Translations under genes and position numbers: made by a program | DNA from: Dryomyza anilis | Lineage: Eukaryota; Arthropoda; Insecta; Diptera; Dryomyzidae | Direction of reading: 5' to 3' | NCBI GenBank assembly: GCA_951804985.1 | Contig: OX638131.1 | Span: forward strand, 8,842,630 to 8,906,629 | DNA: 64,000 bases | Shown here: one piece after another, positions 1 to 12,425 of the stretch | Position numbering within the stretch: position 1 is the first letter of the stretch | Layout of the letters: each line of letters opens with the position of its first letter | The notes under the pieces: generated by a model | Told to the model about the DNA's origin: nothing | Database searches by the model: none | Seen by the model: the letters and a program-made list of their open reading frames with translations, nothing else

Positions 1-306
1 TTGATTTAAAAGTTGATTGTTTATTCAATCGTGTAATTCAGGCTTTAGAATGATAAAAAAATGTTAAATGCACTAAGTACTCAGTGTCAAAAGCAATTCA
101 TTTCAGTGTTTGAATTTTTATTGCACATCATGATAGAGTATTCACTATAACTACTTCTTGTTTGTATTTTGTTTTGACACTACATGTGTATTATTGTTCT
201 GAGCATCGCATTCATTTGATTTTCAAGCACAGAGTCGGCGACAGTACATGTCTTGAAATAAAACGAATGTCTTGAAGTGGGTTTAAATGCATTTATGCAG
301 ATGTCT
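1..306 (-). mobile_element. Inverted-repeat element B, copy 1 (partial, runs off the window)
   Basis: Reverse complement of the first ~260 bases of the copies starting at 6061 and 10288. Shared words include GTACTCAGTGTCAAAAGCA, TTTGATTTTCAAGCAC and TTGTTTGTATTTTGTTTTGACA. It ends with ATGCATTTATGCAGATGTC, the terminal inverted repeat of the family. Confidence 0.75.
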
Positions 307-875
307 TTTATATATTATATGTTCATTGTAACAACAATGAATGGTTTGTAAAATTGGCTTTGGAAGTAAAGTTTAAAATTAAAATTATATCTCTTTTTCA
401 GTCGAAATTATTAACGATTTCAGTTTCAGTAAATGGAAGCGGGTTTAGTTAAAAATTCCTTAAAACAAAGATACAATTTCAGTTCTGGTCCCGGACCCGA
501 AAAATAAATACGGTTGACGGAGAATTGGTTTCAATTCTAAGTGTCTGAAACTAGAGATACTGTTCGTGATACGTAGAAGCAAATAGTCTAAGTAGTCGTT
601 CCGAAAAATGCAAAAGGTTCCCGTTGAGTTCTTTTTCTGAGTTTAAATGCTCAATGTAAATTTACTGGCGTCGGTACATAGCAAACACATTTCCAAAACT
701 GGCTTCGGAGAAAAATAAACGGTTTCGTTGCAGTGTTGGTTCCATTCCAATTAAGGAGATATGTAAATTTGAATCAATAATTCCAGTAAAATTTCAAAAT
801 ATTTTCTATTACTAAAATGGAAAACGCTGAAAATTTTTGAATATTATATCGTTTCATTGCAGTAAAATTTTGGGA
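307..875. other. AT-rich spacer with degenerate hAT-like remnants
   Basis: No gene seen. Diverged pieces such as GTCCCGGACCCGAAAAA, GGTTTCGTTGCAGTGTTGGTTCC and repeated AAACTGGCTTCGGAG-type words recall the GGTTCCG-rich element at 48754-49985, but too loosely to set borders. Confidence 0.3.
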
Positions 876-2337
876 TTTTTTTTTACAAGTTAACCAACGC
901 TCCGGGTATGCCCCCTATTCATGCAATGCATGGTGTTGATCGTAAGAAAGGATTATAGGTAAGAGGAGGGAGGAAAGATAGAGTAGTGTCGGTGAATGTT
1001 TGTTTTGAACTTGCCAATATCAAAAATGTCGGGAAAAACAGACGCAGGGAGATTGTTCCACAAACGTATCGTGCGACTGAAGAACGAATTCTCTCGGTAA
1101 TGCGTGGTTCTATTGAGAGCCGAGTGAACTACGAAGGGGTGGGCTTGGTTCGATGCCCGAGTAGAACGAGAGGACACACGACCTGGTGGAATTAGGCCAT
1201 GTATTTCCCTCGAACACTTACCATTGTAATACCTATAAAACAGGCTTACACACCCTACGGTCCTTCGGTGCTCAAGAGAACCAATAGAGGATGAAATATT
1301 TTCATCCCCTATTAAATATATTGCACGTTGTTAGATTCGATCCAGAAACTCCAATGAAGATTTTGAAGCCCCTGCCCATATGTGCGAATTGTATTCCATC
1401 TTAGGCCGAATATAGGTGGTGTAGACAGTGCGCAAATCAGCAGGAGTGAAGTATGTCTTACACCGTTTTAAAAAACCGAGGCACTTGGCCGCCTCTTTCG
1501 ACACGTCAAATATGTGATCATTCCAACGGAGATCACATTGAATTGATATGCCCAGAACGTCAAGAGCAGCTGACTCTGAAATATCCACAGCACCCATATT
1601 AAGGGGAGGTAGGGTTGAATCCATTCTTTTGTGAGATAACAGACAACATTGGGTCTTGCGTGCATTAAAATCAACTCTATTTGCAAGACCCCACTCAGAG
1701 ATTGTTTTAAGGTCATTATTGAGTGTGTCATTCATAGTGCGTCTTTTACTCTCAATCTCCGAAGAGGTTGGGCGCTTTTTGAACGAGTATGAATGACAAT
1801 GTTGCTATGGATTGGGTTCTGGGTCAATGACATTGATAAATACCAGAAATAGGGACGGGGATAGGACGGAACCCTGCGGAACTCCAGAATTAATGAAATG
1901 TTGTTCTGAAAGAACACCATCCATCGCAACTCGTATTGAACGATATCCATCGAGTAAAATATTCACCGACACCATATGCAATTAGTTTTGACACGAGGGT
2001 TTTATGCCACACTCGATCAAAAGCCTTGGAAATATCAAGAGCAACAGCCTTGCTCTCCTCGAAAAGGTGAACACAATTATTCCACTTTTCGGAGAGGACC
2101 GCCATCAAGTCATCTGTGGATCTGGTCCTACGGAAACCGTATTGTCGGTCACTGAGCAATTCGTTGTGCTCAAGATAGTTCACAAAGTGGAAGTTAATTA
2201 TGCTCTCCATTACCTTGGAGAGTGCAGAGCATATTGCAATGGGTCGGTAATTGGCAGGGTACGTGGACTCGCCCTTTTTCGGAACTGGCTGGACATTGGC
2301 AACCTTCCAACAAGATGGAAAAACTCCAACTTATTTA
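876..2337 (-). mobile_element. 5'-truncated jockey-like non-LTR retrotransposon
   Basis: On the minus strand the element runs from within the reverse transcriptase (about 2337) through the RT C-terminal part to a 3' end at about 876, where a T run on the plus strand is the poly(A) tail. Only the last ~1.45 kb remains, typical of LINE 5' truncation. A second, shorter fragment of the same family is at 22515-22775. Confidence 0.85.
953..2337 (-). pseudogene. Broken reverse transcriptase of the jockey-like element
   Basis: RT landmarks appear in order: a PVPKKG/NYRPIA block near 2280-2230, QYGFR near 2145, the catalytic-palm motif ALDISKAFDRVWH near 2040, SGVPQGS near 1880, then the post-RT region (ISEWG, TQCCLLSHKR, LRWNDH, EYNSHIWAG) and the C-terminal RTIRLWNNLP block near 1050. 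It is dead. The frame shifts near 1965, there are in-frame stops at 1805-1807 (TAG) and 1331-1333 (TAA), and the Ala-Asp-Asp catalytic triad expected shortly after the 1805 stop is absent, apparently lost in a short deletion near 1790. Confidence 0.85.
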
Positions 2338-2554
2338 GTGGTAATAGTAGAAAATTTAAAAATATCAGTATTTGTAGAGAATTTGTCCACCTTTAAAGAA
2401 AAAATATAAAATTTAAATTTATTATGTATGTTAATGCGTATTTTCATCAAAGTAAAATACCGACCACTGAATAGCCTCAATTTTCATTAAACATGTGCCA
2501 AATTGTTCGTATACGTAATATTACCCTGTTGTCATTTAGCAAAAATCGGAATAC
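2338..2554. other. AT-rich spacer
   Basis: No gene or repeat recognised between the 5' break of the retrotransposon and the next MITE. Confidence 0.4.
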
Positions 2555-2871
2555 CAAAACTTTTCACCAACATTTTTCAAAAAAAAAGTTTTTTTTTCGG
2601 AGTAATTTTTTTTTGTCCGACATTTTTTTTTCGATTACTTATTTTTTTTGCTATTATTTTTTACAAAATTTTTTTTTCGAATTATTTTATAATTTTTTTT
2701 TTTTTTAATTTTTTGAACAAATTCATCAATATGACAATTCAAATTCATTGTATTGAATATTTTGTTCATATATATAAAAAATGAATTCATTAATATGTCA
2801 TTTAATGAACGGTGGTATCAATATGATGAATCTGGTAGTTGGTGAAAAATTGAAGATTGTTTTTTTCTGTG
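2555..2871 (+). mobile_element. TA-flanked MITE A, copy 1 (right part)
   Basis: Matches 60000-60418: a T-run/TTCGAA interior, then ATTCATCAATATGACAATTC, GTCATTTAATGAACGGTGG, ATGATGAATCTGGTAGTTGG and a terminal TTTTTTTCTGTG. The left half is missing and the last ~30 bases are partly deleted. Confidence 0.65.
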
Positions 2872-4380
2872 AACAAAAAGTTATACAAACATTTTCTTCA
2901 AATACTTTTGCAGGTAATGGATATTTTTTAAATTGGGCCACAATATTATTATTATTATTGTCAGCTCATTGAAAGTATACTTTATGAGAAAAAAACAATA
3001 AAATATTGAACTACTCGATTTTGAGATGTTTTTTTTTGTTTACTCCTGTGAAATTTGATTTTGGTTGGTTACGATCTTCTATCCGTAAGATATCGATATA
3101 CATATAATTTTGGAGATAAAGTTGCAGATTTTTAAAAACATAGCGGAGAAAAAACAAATTTTACTTTTATTTTGAAATACTTAATAACTCTGAACTATGC
3201 TTTGAATTTGTGAATATTTTAGACTCGAAAAATAAGAATTATCAAAATATAAAATACCATTTAAAGTTAGCATCACCATCATAAATAGTGGTACCTTCAT
3301 TTATTTATGAAGACATGATTAAATCTTATTAAGTCCTATTTAGTTTTATGATTATTTTCATGTTAAAGAAAATATGATTTTTATGATTGTGACAATCATA
3401 AACATGTTTGAAGCAATAAGAGGATGTAGATGATAAGCTCAATACTTTTGAGCTTAAGAATACCTACCCTTATAGTTTGAACGATTCGTAAAAATGTTGA
3501 CAAAGTAATACATAGCATATATATATGATTTTATTAATAATGGTTTTTATTACAACAATCACATCATTGCTTTAACCATCATACATTATTAGATTTCTAA
3601 TTATGTCACAAATATTAAAAATATAATTCATCAAATTCAATAGTAGTATGATTTCCAATGCAATGATTAAAAATAAAGATGGTTATCAACAACTATGGCA
3701 AAAATTAAATGTTTGTCTCAAACATTATTTTTATTCACATTACATCTAAGTATTGTTTTTCCTGCGTGTATCACTGGTGAGTTGATGATTTCGTTAAACG
3801 AGCAGCATACACATTGTTTGCTGTTTCATCGTCTAATAAATATTTTCAAGTGCATACCTGGCACTACGAAAATAATGTTTACCTTAGTTTTATGATAGAC
3901 AACAATAGTTAATAAAGGTTTAAAGTGTTTTGTACTATTTAATGTTTGAACATTATTTTTTTAAGGAACTAAACAAAATTTCTGAAACTAATTAAATTTT
4001 GTAATGACCGCCTTGCAAATAAAATATAATTGTGCTGTGTATTAATATTAAACATTTCCCTGATGCGCTTAAAATAAAGCAGAATATTTGCAGGACACTC
4101 GAAGATAAAAAGAGAGACTCCAAGGTATGCTTAAAAGGCTAAAATGTGGCAAGACACCTGTGTGAGTTGAAAAATACTTCAAAAAATAAAAGACACTCCC
4201 AAGCAAAACAATTATTCTTAAGATATCTCAACGGAAACATTAAAAACCAATTCAAAACGATGACAAAATTTCATGTAGTCCCCGACAAGCAGGTTTCAGC
4301 ACAATCTTTACAACACCCTCTTGCTCGAAAGAAGGTACAACAGCCTCTTGTGACACATATTATGTTAGTGTAACGCCCAC
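2872..4380. other. AT-rich intergenic sequence with one satellite-like piece
   Basis: No gene. At 3300-3480 the sequence contains TTTTTATGATTGTGACAATC and related words resembling monomers of the degenerate array at 38040-39960. Short ORFs here resemble nothing known. Confidence 0.35.
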
Positions 4381-6060
4381 CTTTACCACCCACTTACCTT
4401 GACATCGACAGGAAGCCACGGTAAGTGGTTCGAAAGCAAAACCTTTAAAATTGCCTAAAACGGTGTCTGTGTCAGTCAGTCAAGTCAGCCTGCGGGGTAC
4501 ATCTAATAAAAGCCACGCTTAGCCTTAGGTTTATTGTGGCTAAAATTCGCGACAGGCCGCAGACAATCAACTGAACAAACAATTGTGACGCATTTGTGCC
4601 TGAATTTTGTAACGATTTCAGTCAGTTTAGTTAGAATAATGTCATCCCTTGAAGTCAATATGCGCAAAAATATATGACATACAACAAAAGATGAAGTAGA
4701 AAATATGATAAATAATAAGAATTGTTATAAAAAGTATAAACGAAACGAAGTACAGGGAAAAATCATACGACGAAGAGTAAGAAACGGTGTCAAAAGTGCC
4801 ACAAAACGAGCCAACTGAGGGTAGTCACAGCCACCCTCAGCAACAAAACGGAAGAATAATGTCAAAACACGATTTTAAAAATGTTTTCTTGGCGGGTGAT
4901 TTTTTTTTTTCTTCTTTTATTTTATCATATATATATCATTCTTTGCTGCCTCCAACTCCGGAGTGAAAAAAAAATTTATTTTTCTTATCATACGCAGTGT
5001 AGTGCACAGTTCTTTTTTTCTCATTTCGGTGCTATGTTCATTTGTCAGCAAGAAACATGGTTTGAAATTTCGGGGAGTGAAGGTCTATACGCCTGTTGAC
5101 ATTATTTTTTATCGTTTATGATTTTTTTTATTTTCCACCAAAGACGACGACAAATTTCGCCGCAAGTTGTTGTAAGATTTCGACTTGTTTTGTAATGGTT
5201 TTGTTTTAGAATTTAAATTAGCTATTTTTTTATTTTGGTCGGTGTTGGTGGGCATATTGTTGCAAAAAGGTACCATTTGGTGTCTGCTTTTATGACTTTT
5301 ATTAGTCATGCCGCTATCTTTTAATGGTGTTTTAATTCCTTGGACCAATTGTCGCCATGCAGTAGTTTGACCAAGTTTTCTTAGAGTAATTTTGGGAGTA
5401 ATTTGGTTGTAATGATGGGGCTTATGAAATTTTATGTTAATGCAAAATATATATTTTTTAATACGTACAAAATATTAAGTTTTTTTCTGTTTTTTTTTTT
5501 TTGTTGTTCAGATTTTATGTGTTACCGTCATAGTTGAAGCAACGGTAACAAATTGTTTTGTTTTAGTTCCCCGTCGAATTGGAATTTTAAATAGCATCAT
5601 TTTGATGGTTATGGTGGAAAACTGATCAACAGTTTTGTGCCTTTTCATATTCCAACCAGTTTTATTACCAATCAAAAGTAATATTTTCTAACAGGGAAAA
5701 TGTCTCAATATTGTATTGACCGATTTTCTCAAAAATTTTTAATTCGATATTACAATTCAGAAAATGTGTCAAATATTAAATAAAATGTCAATGTTATTTT
5801 CCACTTTAAGTTTCTACTTTAGTTCTGCATATTTCTTCAATCATTGTCTTAAACTCGAATACTGCTTTCAATTTGATTATTTTAAATGGCTTAATTATAG
5901 GATTTGTATCAGTTTCAAATGGATATCGATATTACTTACTCTCTAAATATTAAACTACACGCTCCAAAAAAAGGGCTCTTCCAAACATAATAATTTTCAG
6001 ACATAACATGTATGTTTGTAGCTTTACGTAAATATAATTATAATTGTTTGATAAATAATT
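4381..6060. other. Apparently unique intergenic or intronic sequence
   Basis: 4380-4620 is less AT-rich than its neighbours (CACCCACTTACCTTGACATC and a run of GTCAGTCAG-like words) and does not match other parts of the window. A short perfect inverted repeat (GTTACCGT/ACGGTAAC) lies at 5521-5549. No coding region recognised. Confidence 0.35.
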
Positions 6061-7212
6061 GGCATCTGCACAAATGCATTTGAAACCTACTTCAAGACAT
6101 TCATTTTATTTCAAGACATGTACCTTCGTATCATGTACTATATGCTTGATAATCAAATGAATGTGTTGCTCACAACAACAATGCCAAGTAGTGTCAAAAC
6201 AAATCACAAACAAGACGCAGTTGTAGTTAAGAGATCTATAATGATGTGCAATAAAAATTCAAATACTGAAATGAACTGCTTTTGACACTGAGTACTCAGT
6301 GCATTTTACTTTTTTTTTATCAATCTTACTATAGAGAATTTTCATCAATATTGAAATATAGAAAAAATGCAAAAGGAAAGAAAATTATATAATATTTTAT
6401 ATTCTGTTTTTTATTTTACAACCAACATTTTTCATTATTTAATTTTATAAAAATGAAATAAAAAATATTGTTAATATAAAACATTTTTAATGTAAACTTT
6501 AAGGATCCAATATATTATATACCGCCTCACGTTTCATTTGAAATCATACTTAAAATTCACCTTAAAAACGTTTTATATTAAAAAAATATTTTTCATTTTA
6601 CATTTTTTATTTTTTTATATTTTTTGGTGTCAGTTAGATTTTCGTCTGACAGAATTCGAAAAGCATAACATTATTCAAATTAAAAATATTCATGTTTCAA
6701 ACTGATATTAATATGGAACCATGTCGATAGAACCATGATGAACCGGATGGCAAGAAAACGATAACATTGCTGTCATCCAGTTCGAGGCAATATTTAAAAT
6801 CTTAAGTCTGCAGCTCATAGCGAAGGTAGTTTAAAATCAATCACAAAAATTGTGCCAAACAGACAGAAAGAAAGCAACCTAATAAAAACGTTTTTAAAAA
6901 AATGTTGGATATATTGCTTTTCGACCAATGCGTTGTTATCGTCGTAACTTGTCATAACTTTTTTTTTTTAATAATGTTTGTTGTAATTTTTATAAACACG
7001 AAAATATCCAAAACAACATCGTCCGTCGAACACCGAACAGCAGATTTGTTATTGTTTACAATTTTCGTCTTCTCTCATTTCTCGTTGGTATCAGTAGTGT
7101 CATTCGCTTTTGTTGAATGTCCTGAAAATAAAATGTCTTGACACTACTTGATACGAATGAAACAAATACTACAGTAGAGTGAAGTCGTTGAAGAGACTTC
7201 ACTAAAATACTG

Positions 7213-7588
7213 TTACAAAAAGATGTAAAAGATGTAATTTGCCTCATAGTGCAAGCAATCAACAATAATAAATGAGACGCAAGACAATTCATCGCACTAA
7301 GCAATGTGTTAGAAAGATACGGAAGATCTTTCAGCGCACTAAGCAATGTGCGAGAAAGAAATGGAAGATCAGCACATTAAAACACATGACGGCGAATGAG
7401 ATGCCGATACAAAACGAGTAGAAGGTTCTCGAAACATGTCGAAGTTTGTCGAACTTATGCATGCAGTATATAAGGGTGCCGCATCTGAGGCACAACGTCT
7501 CGTGTGAGAACAATGTCAAGCTAAATAGTGGACATGCAGCAGTTGTTAGAATTTGTTATTAGTAAAGTGAATTAATAACTGTACTTGT
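7213..7588 (+). mobile_element. LTR-like insert within element B copy 2
   Basis: Absent from the sibling copy near 11690-11715. It carries a TATA box followed by a short GC-richer leader, and both junctions show TACTGT. This suits a solo LTR, but the ends do not fit a clean TG...CA and the TACTGT words could be ancestral. No internal retrotransposon genes lie nearby. Confidence 0.4.
7467..7475 (+). promoter_or_regulatory. TATA box in the LTR-like insert
   Basis: TATATAAGG, about 30 bases before ACAACGTCTCGTGTG, where transcription could begin. This is the normal layout of an insect LTR promoter. Confidence 0.4.
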
Positions 7589-7681
7589 ACTGTAAAATGC
7601 CATTGCAAAATGCACTAAATTCTGCAAGTGCAATAGTGATTATTTTGCAGAGGGAACTTCAAATAAATTTGTGCATTACAC

Positions 7682-7950
7682 CTTAGGCCAAGCTCTCTAA
7701 CGACTTGAGCGTGGGGCCTAAAGTTTAATGCCTATTCCGAACGGCGAGGGTGAGAGTTTTTCATGGGCTGTGTCAAATCTCGGAGGTTTGCCATTGTCTG
7801 CCGAGATTTGCACAGAATAGAAAAATATTTTCTATGAAGAAGATGTTGACATTTGCTGACATTAAATCCTGGACCTTTCGGCTCGTAGTCTTACGTACCG
7901 TACTTTTCGCTCGTAGTCCAACGCACTAACCAATCGAGCTAATGACGCTA
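7682..7950 (-). mobile_element. tRNA-derived SINE, copy 1 (diverged)
   Basis: Matches the SINE at 33638-33904: body words AGCTCTCT, CCGAACGGCG, GTGAGAG, GAGGTTTGCCATT, CTGCCGAGA and ATAGAAAAAT, then a tRNA-like head read on the minus strand (AGCTCGATTGGTTAGTGCG, box A). The anticodon-arm segment CTCGTAGTC occurs twice, 29 bases apart, and box B is eroded. No ORF. Confidence 0.7.
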
Positions 7951-9814
7951 AAAATCAAATATTGAAAACATATTCATAAAATTTAACCGTTTTATTAAAA
8001 TTCTCCTAGTTTAAAGTGCAGCACTTTAAATTGAAATATATCACATTAAAATTCAATGTATTTCATTTAACACAATTTATGTTCATGAGGTTCTACTGGC
8101 CTAATCCATATTCACGTTTTGATGAATCTTGCCAATATAAGGAATATCGAAAATGTGAAGTATTACAACAAATGTCAATAATGAGAATTAAAGGGACAAC
8201 GCAGGAAATTTTCATATGATCTGTGATACTCAATGAGAAATTTGTTTGTACTCTTATATAAAATTACAAGTGCTTTTTTCAATTTTTTTCAATCAATTTA
8301 GATTCAGACTACCTACTCATTTAATTTCTTTGCCTAAATTCTAAAGTAAGCCTCCGGCTAATTGTTATGTCTTTTGCAATAAATTGCATTTTGAAACGAA
8401 TTTATTTCCAATTTAGCACTCAATATTTTTACAATTTCAATTCCAATTTCATTTCAATTTATCCACTAAATGTGGCCCGCAGTCAACTGGACCCTTTTTT
8501 GGGCGTAGTATTTGCGGTCAACCGAACAGAAGCAGCGACCACTTGTTAAAGATGTAGACCACAAAAAAATGCCCCAATATTTTAAACAGAACTTCTTTGA
8601 TATTTCGAAAATATGTTTAAAATATTGTACCATATCATGAGGAACAACTGCTAATATTTCAATTACTGACATAATGAATATGTACAGCAAATAAGACATT
8701 GAGACAGAACAGACCGATGACAGGTTACTTAAAATAGTTCTTAACAAGTACATCGAGTCCTTGTCAGGATAACAGGCAACACATATGAATTGTCATCACT
8801 TGCGTATGGCTGTCAGTAGGTTGTGCTTGACGTGAACTTGTTAACTTTACTGATTGTGCGTTAAGACAAGCGTTCATTTCGTTGCTTAAAATTATTACTC
8901 CATGGCTCTATAATTAAATGGCATCATGCTGTAGCATGACTCAGCATTATTATTGAATAAAGTACTTGTTAAATACAAAAACAGAAGAACCTCACAAAGT
9001 TCTTGGTTTGGTATGTTTCAAACGAATTTTCAGTTGATGAAATTGTTTCGCATTTGATGCCTATATAATTATGTTGTTATTTGTGGCATAGTAGTATGTT
9101 TTAGCCTGGTCAATGGGCGGACGAACGACCTCGGCTAAAACATTTAAGACATGCAAATGAGTTGGTGGTTTTTTGTTTTGCGTGGGGTTGGTCGGTCGAC
9201 GAAGGGTCCTTCGATATTTCGTTGCCAATTAATAAGTTTGTCATGATGATATTTTGAAATGTTGCGCTGTTAATTGAATTGTTTATGCTCGGCTCTGATG
9301 TCTGCATATTTGAGAACATATCGATGTGACTTGACAGTTTTGGATTGAACTTTTAAAAAGTCATTTATTAACTTAATTACTATATAGGCTTTTCGAATTC
9401 AAAAGTCTGACATTTTGCAATTTGCGTTTTACAACCAAAATTAACTTTTCTAAAATTTATAATAAGAAAAATGAAGCACCATTTTAGAATTTTTGTTGGC
9501 AATATCATTAACAATATTACCCTCGAATATTTATATTAATTTTAATTTTATATTTTATTTGCAATATAGAAATTTCCAGAAAAACGTCAACAAGAAAATT
9601 TAAAATTGCTTTCGAATCCTAACTATATGAAACGAACTTTGTATACCAAAACTGTAAAACCACAGTTAAAAAAAAATCAAAACAAAAATGTGTTCTCAAA
9701 AATAGTAAAAAAAGTAAAAAAAAAAAAACTTTAAAAACATCTGAAAATTCGAATCTTACATCACTTTTCATTTCGTAATAATAATTATTAATACTGTCAG
9801 TTGTAATATTATTT
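7951..9814. other. Intergenic sequence, nothing recognised
   Basis: Mixed AT-rich sequence with short ORFs of no recognisable family. 9100-9330 is less AT-rich (GGCGGACGAACGACC and a GGTCGGTCGACG stretch) but does not code for anything I know. Confidence 0.35.
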
Positions 9815-10095
9815 TTAGCAAAAAATCGTAGTGCAAATTTCCATAGAGAACGTCCGGAATTATTCTGTGATTTATTACGAAATAACTATAAACTATAGTA
9901 ACAAAGTATTTATATACAAAAATAATGTACTTTACCTCAGCTATGTTTTAAAATAATTTAATATAATAATTTTTACGCAAAAACTATTTTTAGAAAAAAA
10001 AAAATTGTAGTGATAATTTCTATACGGAACTTTTTGTCCCGTTCGGAATTTTTCTGTGATTTTTTATAAAGAAAGTATAAGTTTTGGAAACAAAG
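9815..10095 (+). repeat. Degenerate direct duplication, period about 180 bp
   Basis: Two diverged units, each with AAAAAT(C/T)GTAGTG, then a TTTC(C/T)ATA word, GGAATT(A/T)TTCTGTGATTT and ACAAAGTAT/ACAAAGTGT, beginning near 9823 and 10001. Confidence 0.45.
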
Positions 10096-10358
10096 TGTAA
10101 ATTGACATGTATAGCATATTATTTCCTTTATTTTTTTAAATAATTATAAAAAATGTGTACGACAAATTCACTGACTTGTTGAAATTTCCATTTGAACCTC
10201 AACAAGCATACATGAAATTTCTTAATATTTTGCAGATATTACGTGCACGAAAAAAAAAAGTAAATTTATTACTTTTCCTACAAGATAGACATCTGCACAA
10301 ATGCATTTGAAATCCACTTCAAGTCATTCATTTTATTTCAAAACATTTACTGCCACCG

Positions 10359-10562
10359 ACTCTATGCTTGACTTATAAATGAATGTGTTGCTCACAACAA
10401 CAAAGTACAAGTACTGTCCAAATAAAACACAAACAAGACGTAGTTGTAGTGAACATTGTAGATCTCTTCACTACAACTAGGTCTTGTTTGTATTTTATTT
10501 TGACAGTACTTGTGCTTTGTTGTTGTGAGTAACACATTCATTTGATTTTCAAGCATAGGGTC
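10359..10562. repeat. Large palindrome with 95-bp arms
   Basis: Arms 10359-10453 and 10468-10562 around a 14-base centre. Matching words include TAGTTGTAGTGAA/TTCACTACAACTA, CACAAACAAGAC/GTCTTGTTTGT and GCTTG/CAAGC at the outer ends. Copies 1 and 2 of element B have only one arm, so the second looks like a later inverted duplication. Confidence 0.75.
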
Positions 10563-11328
10563 AAAATTAAAATTCAAATACATAAATGAACTGCTTATGA
10601 CACTGAGTACTACATGAATTTTACTTTTTTTTAACACTAAGGAATGTTCATTCATATTGAAATGCAATTCAAAAGGTATAAAAAAAATCATATAATATTT
10701 TATATTACACCGCGCCTCCACTCTCCATATCCATATCTCAGTTAATGTTTATGACAGGCATTTCATGTTTATGTAGACAAAAACGACATGGTCCAAATAT
10801 GTCACAAAATTTTTTTTGAAAAACTTATATTTTGCACTTGCCATGCTGTATCACTGATATTTATAAATTAGTTCAACATATTCGAAATTAAAAATTGATG
10901 AAGTAAAAATTTTTAAGTATTATATTGATTTGAATTTATTTCGAAACGTCAAATTCATGGCAGACTTCATGGGGACATTTCAGTCATACCATAATGTTTG
11001 ACATTTATGGCAAGACATGTAGTATCTCCACAATACATTTTGATCGTACAACATAAACTTTTCCATAAATTATGGCTAGTTCAGACATCATGTTAAGTTT
11101 TATATTTAGCGGATAAAATTTGTTCATTATTAAATTAAAAAAAAATAAAAATTTGTTGGATATATTGCTTTTCGACCAATGCGCTGTTTTTGTCGTAAAT
11201 TTATTTTTAAAATTTTTTTTATTGAAAAAAATAATGTTTTTTGTATACACAAATAAATACCGACAACAAATTTACTGCCGTTTACGTCGAGCGGCAGATT
11301 TGTGCTTTTTTCTATGATCGTCTTCTCA

Positions 11329-11548
11329 CACCCAGAAAAAAATTCCCTCAAATCCCATTAAAATTGGTCAATAGGACAATTATTGATTTAATAGTATACA
11401 AAAAATAAATCTTTTCATATAAACTCAATGGCAATGTCATGGTATTTTCTAGTATTTAATAGTATTTTCCGATTAAAATAATAATTTATCCTATTAACTA
11501 TTTTTAATAGTAAAAAACTATTATTTATATAGTATTTTTTTCTGGGTG
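11329..11548. mobile_element. 220-bp MITE with CACCCAGAAAAAAAT ends
   Basis: Perfect 15-bp terminal inverted repeat (CACCCAGAAAAAAAT / ATTTTTTTCTGGGTG) nested in element B copy 3. The comparable place in copy 2 (about 7070-7080) lacks it. It is related to the longer element at 54513-54990. Confidence 0.75.
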
Positions 11549-11798
11549 CACTCGTTGTGCTCACTCACTGGATTCGTTGCATGTTCAGGGAAAGTTGGTT
11601 TTGTTTTTCAAACATTATGTGCTATGAAATAAAAATGTCTTGACACTATTTGACACCAATGAAACAAATACTACAGTGAAGTGTAGTCGCGGGAGAGTTC
11701 ACTATAATATTGTCGACTGTCATTGCAAAATGCAATCAAGTAGAGTGTAGTAGTGCATATTTTGCAGAGGAAGCTTTAAATACATTTGTGCTAATGTC

Positions 11799-12177
11799 TA
11801 CTTCGAGATATTAAAGTTTTAAGCGTACGAATGTCACATTCGGAATCCCCATATATTATTTCTTAAAGATCGTTCAGTATGGTAACACTTCTTGTTGTCA
11901 ATTATAGAAGTTCAGTTTATTTTGATGTAATTTGTGTTGGGTATATTTTTCCATTATCGGGTGTATTTTGCCACTTCTAATCTAAATTGGATTCTCAAAT
12001 TGATCGAATTTTTTATCTGCTGTTTCATAATTTAATTTTCGAATACATTTCGGGGAAACCGTTTCGGATGCCAATTAAATAATTTCTGAAACTGTTATAA
12101 AAACATTAGAATCCGATATCTAAATTTTATTAATTTACCTATTTTTCATTTATTTTAAACAAATAATAATAAGTAGA
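11799..12177. other. AT-rich spacer
   Basis: No gene or repeat recognised. Confidence 0.35.
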
Positions 12178-12425
12178 TATTTTAGTTCTTACGAAATTAT
12201 TTATTACATGTGAAATTTTTCATTAAGCCAAAGTAGAATAAAAATCCTTTTTTTATATAAATTGAATTTATTGTTGAAAAATGAAATTTCGATTGCAAAA
12301 TGAATTTTTAGTTCAAAATAGAATTTTCAGTTCAGAAATGAATTTTTAGTTCAAAATTGAATTTTCAGTTCAAAAATGAATTATTAGTTCAAAATTGAAT
12401 ATTTAGTTCTAAATTTAGTTTTTTA
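12178..12425 (+). repeat. Short 19-bp minisatellite array with leader
   Basis: About eight degenerate units related to TTGAATTTTTAGTTCAAAA occupy 12272-12425. The preceding ~95 bases (ATTTTAGTTCTTA, then TTATTTATTACATGTGAAA) recur just before the large array at 14411, so leader and array appear to belong to one element. Confidence 0.65.

Larger units (their letters stand above)
6061..7680 (+). mobile_element. Inverted-repeat element B, copy 2, interrupted
   Basis: Starts GCATCTGCACAAATGCATTTG and ends CTTCAAATAAATTTGTGCATTAC, an imperfect terminal inverted repeat. It is collinear with 10288-11798 at both ends and in blocks such as TTGGATATATTGCTTTTCGA and AATGTCTTGACACTA. Compared with copy 3 it carries an extra ~375 bp at 7213-7588. 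No transposase frame seen, so probably non-autonomous. Confidence 0.7.
10288..11798 (+). mobile_element. Inverted-repeat element B, copy 3, most complete
   Basis: Left end GACATCTGCACAAATGCATTT; right end, read in reverse, GACATTAGCACAAATGTATTT: an imperfect ~21-bp terminal inverted repeat. It carries a 95-bp-arm palindrome (10359-10562) and a nested MITE (11329-11548). No long ORF, so likely non-autonomous. Confidence 0.7.

Noticed and set aside
6902..11317. Related ORFs at 6902-7141 and 11120-11317 sharing LDILLFDQC
   Set aside because: The shared start reflects two copies of element B; the frames diverge after about a dozen codons and show no domain.
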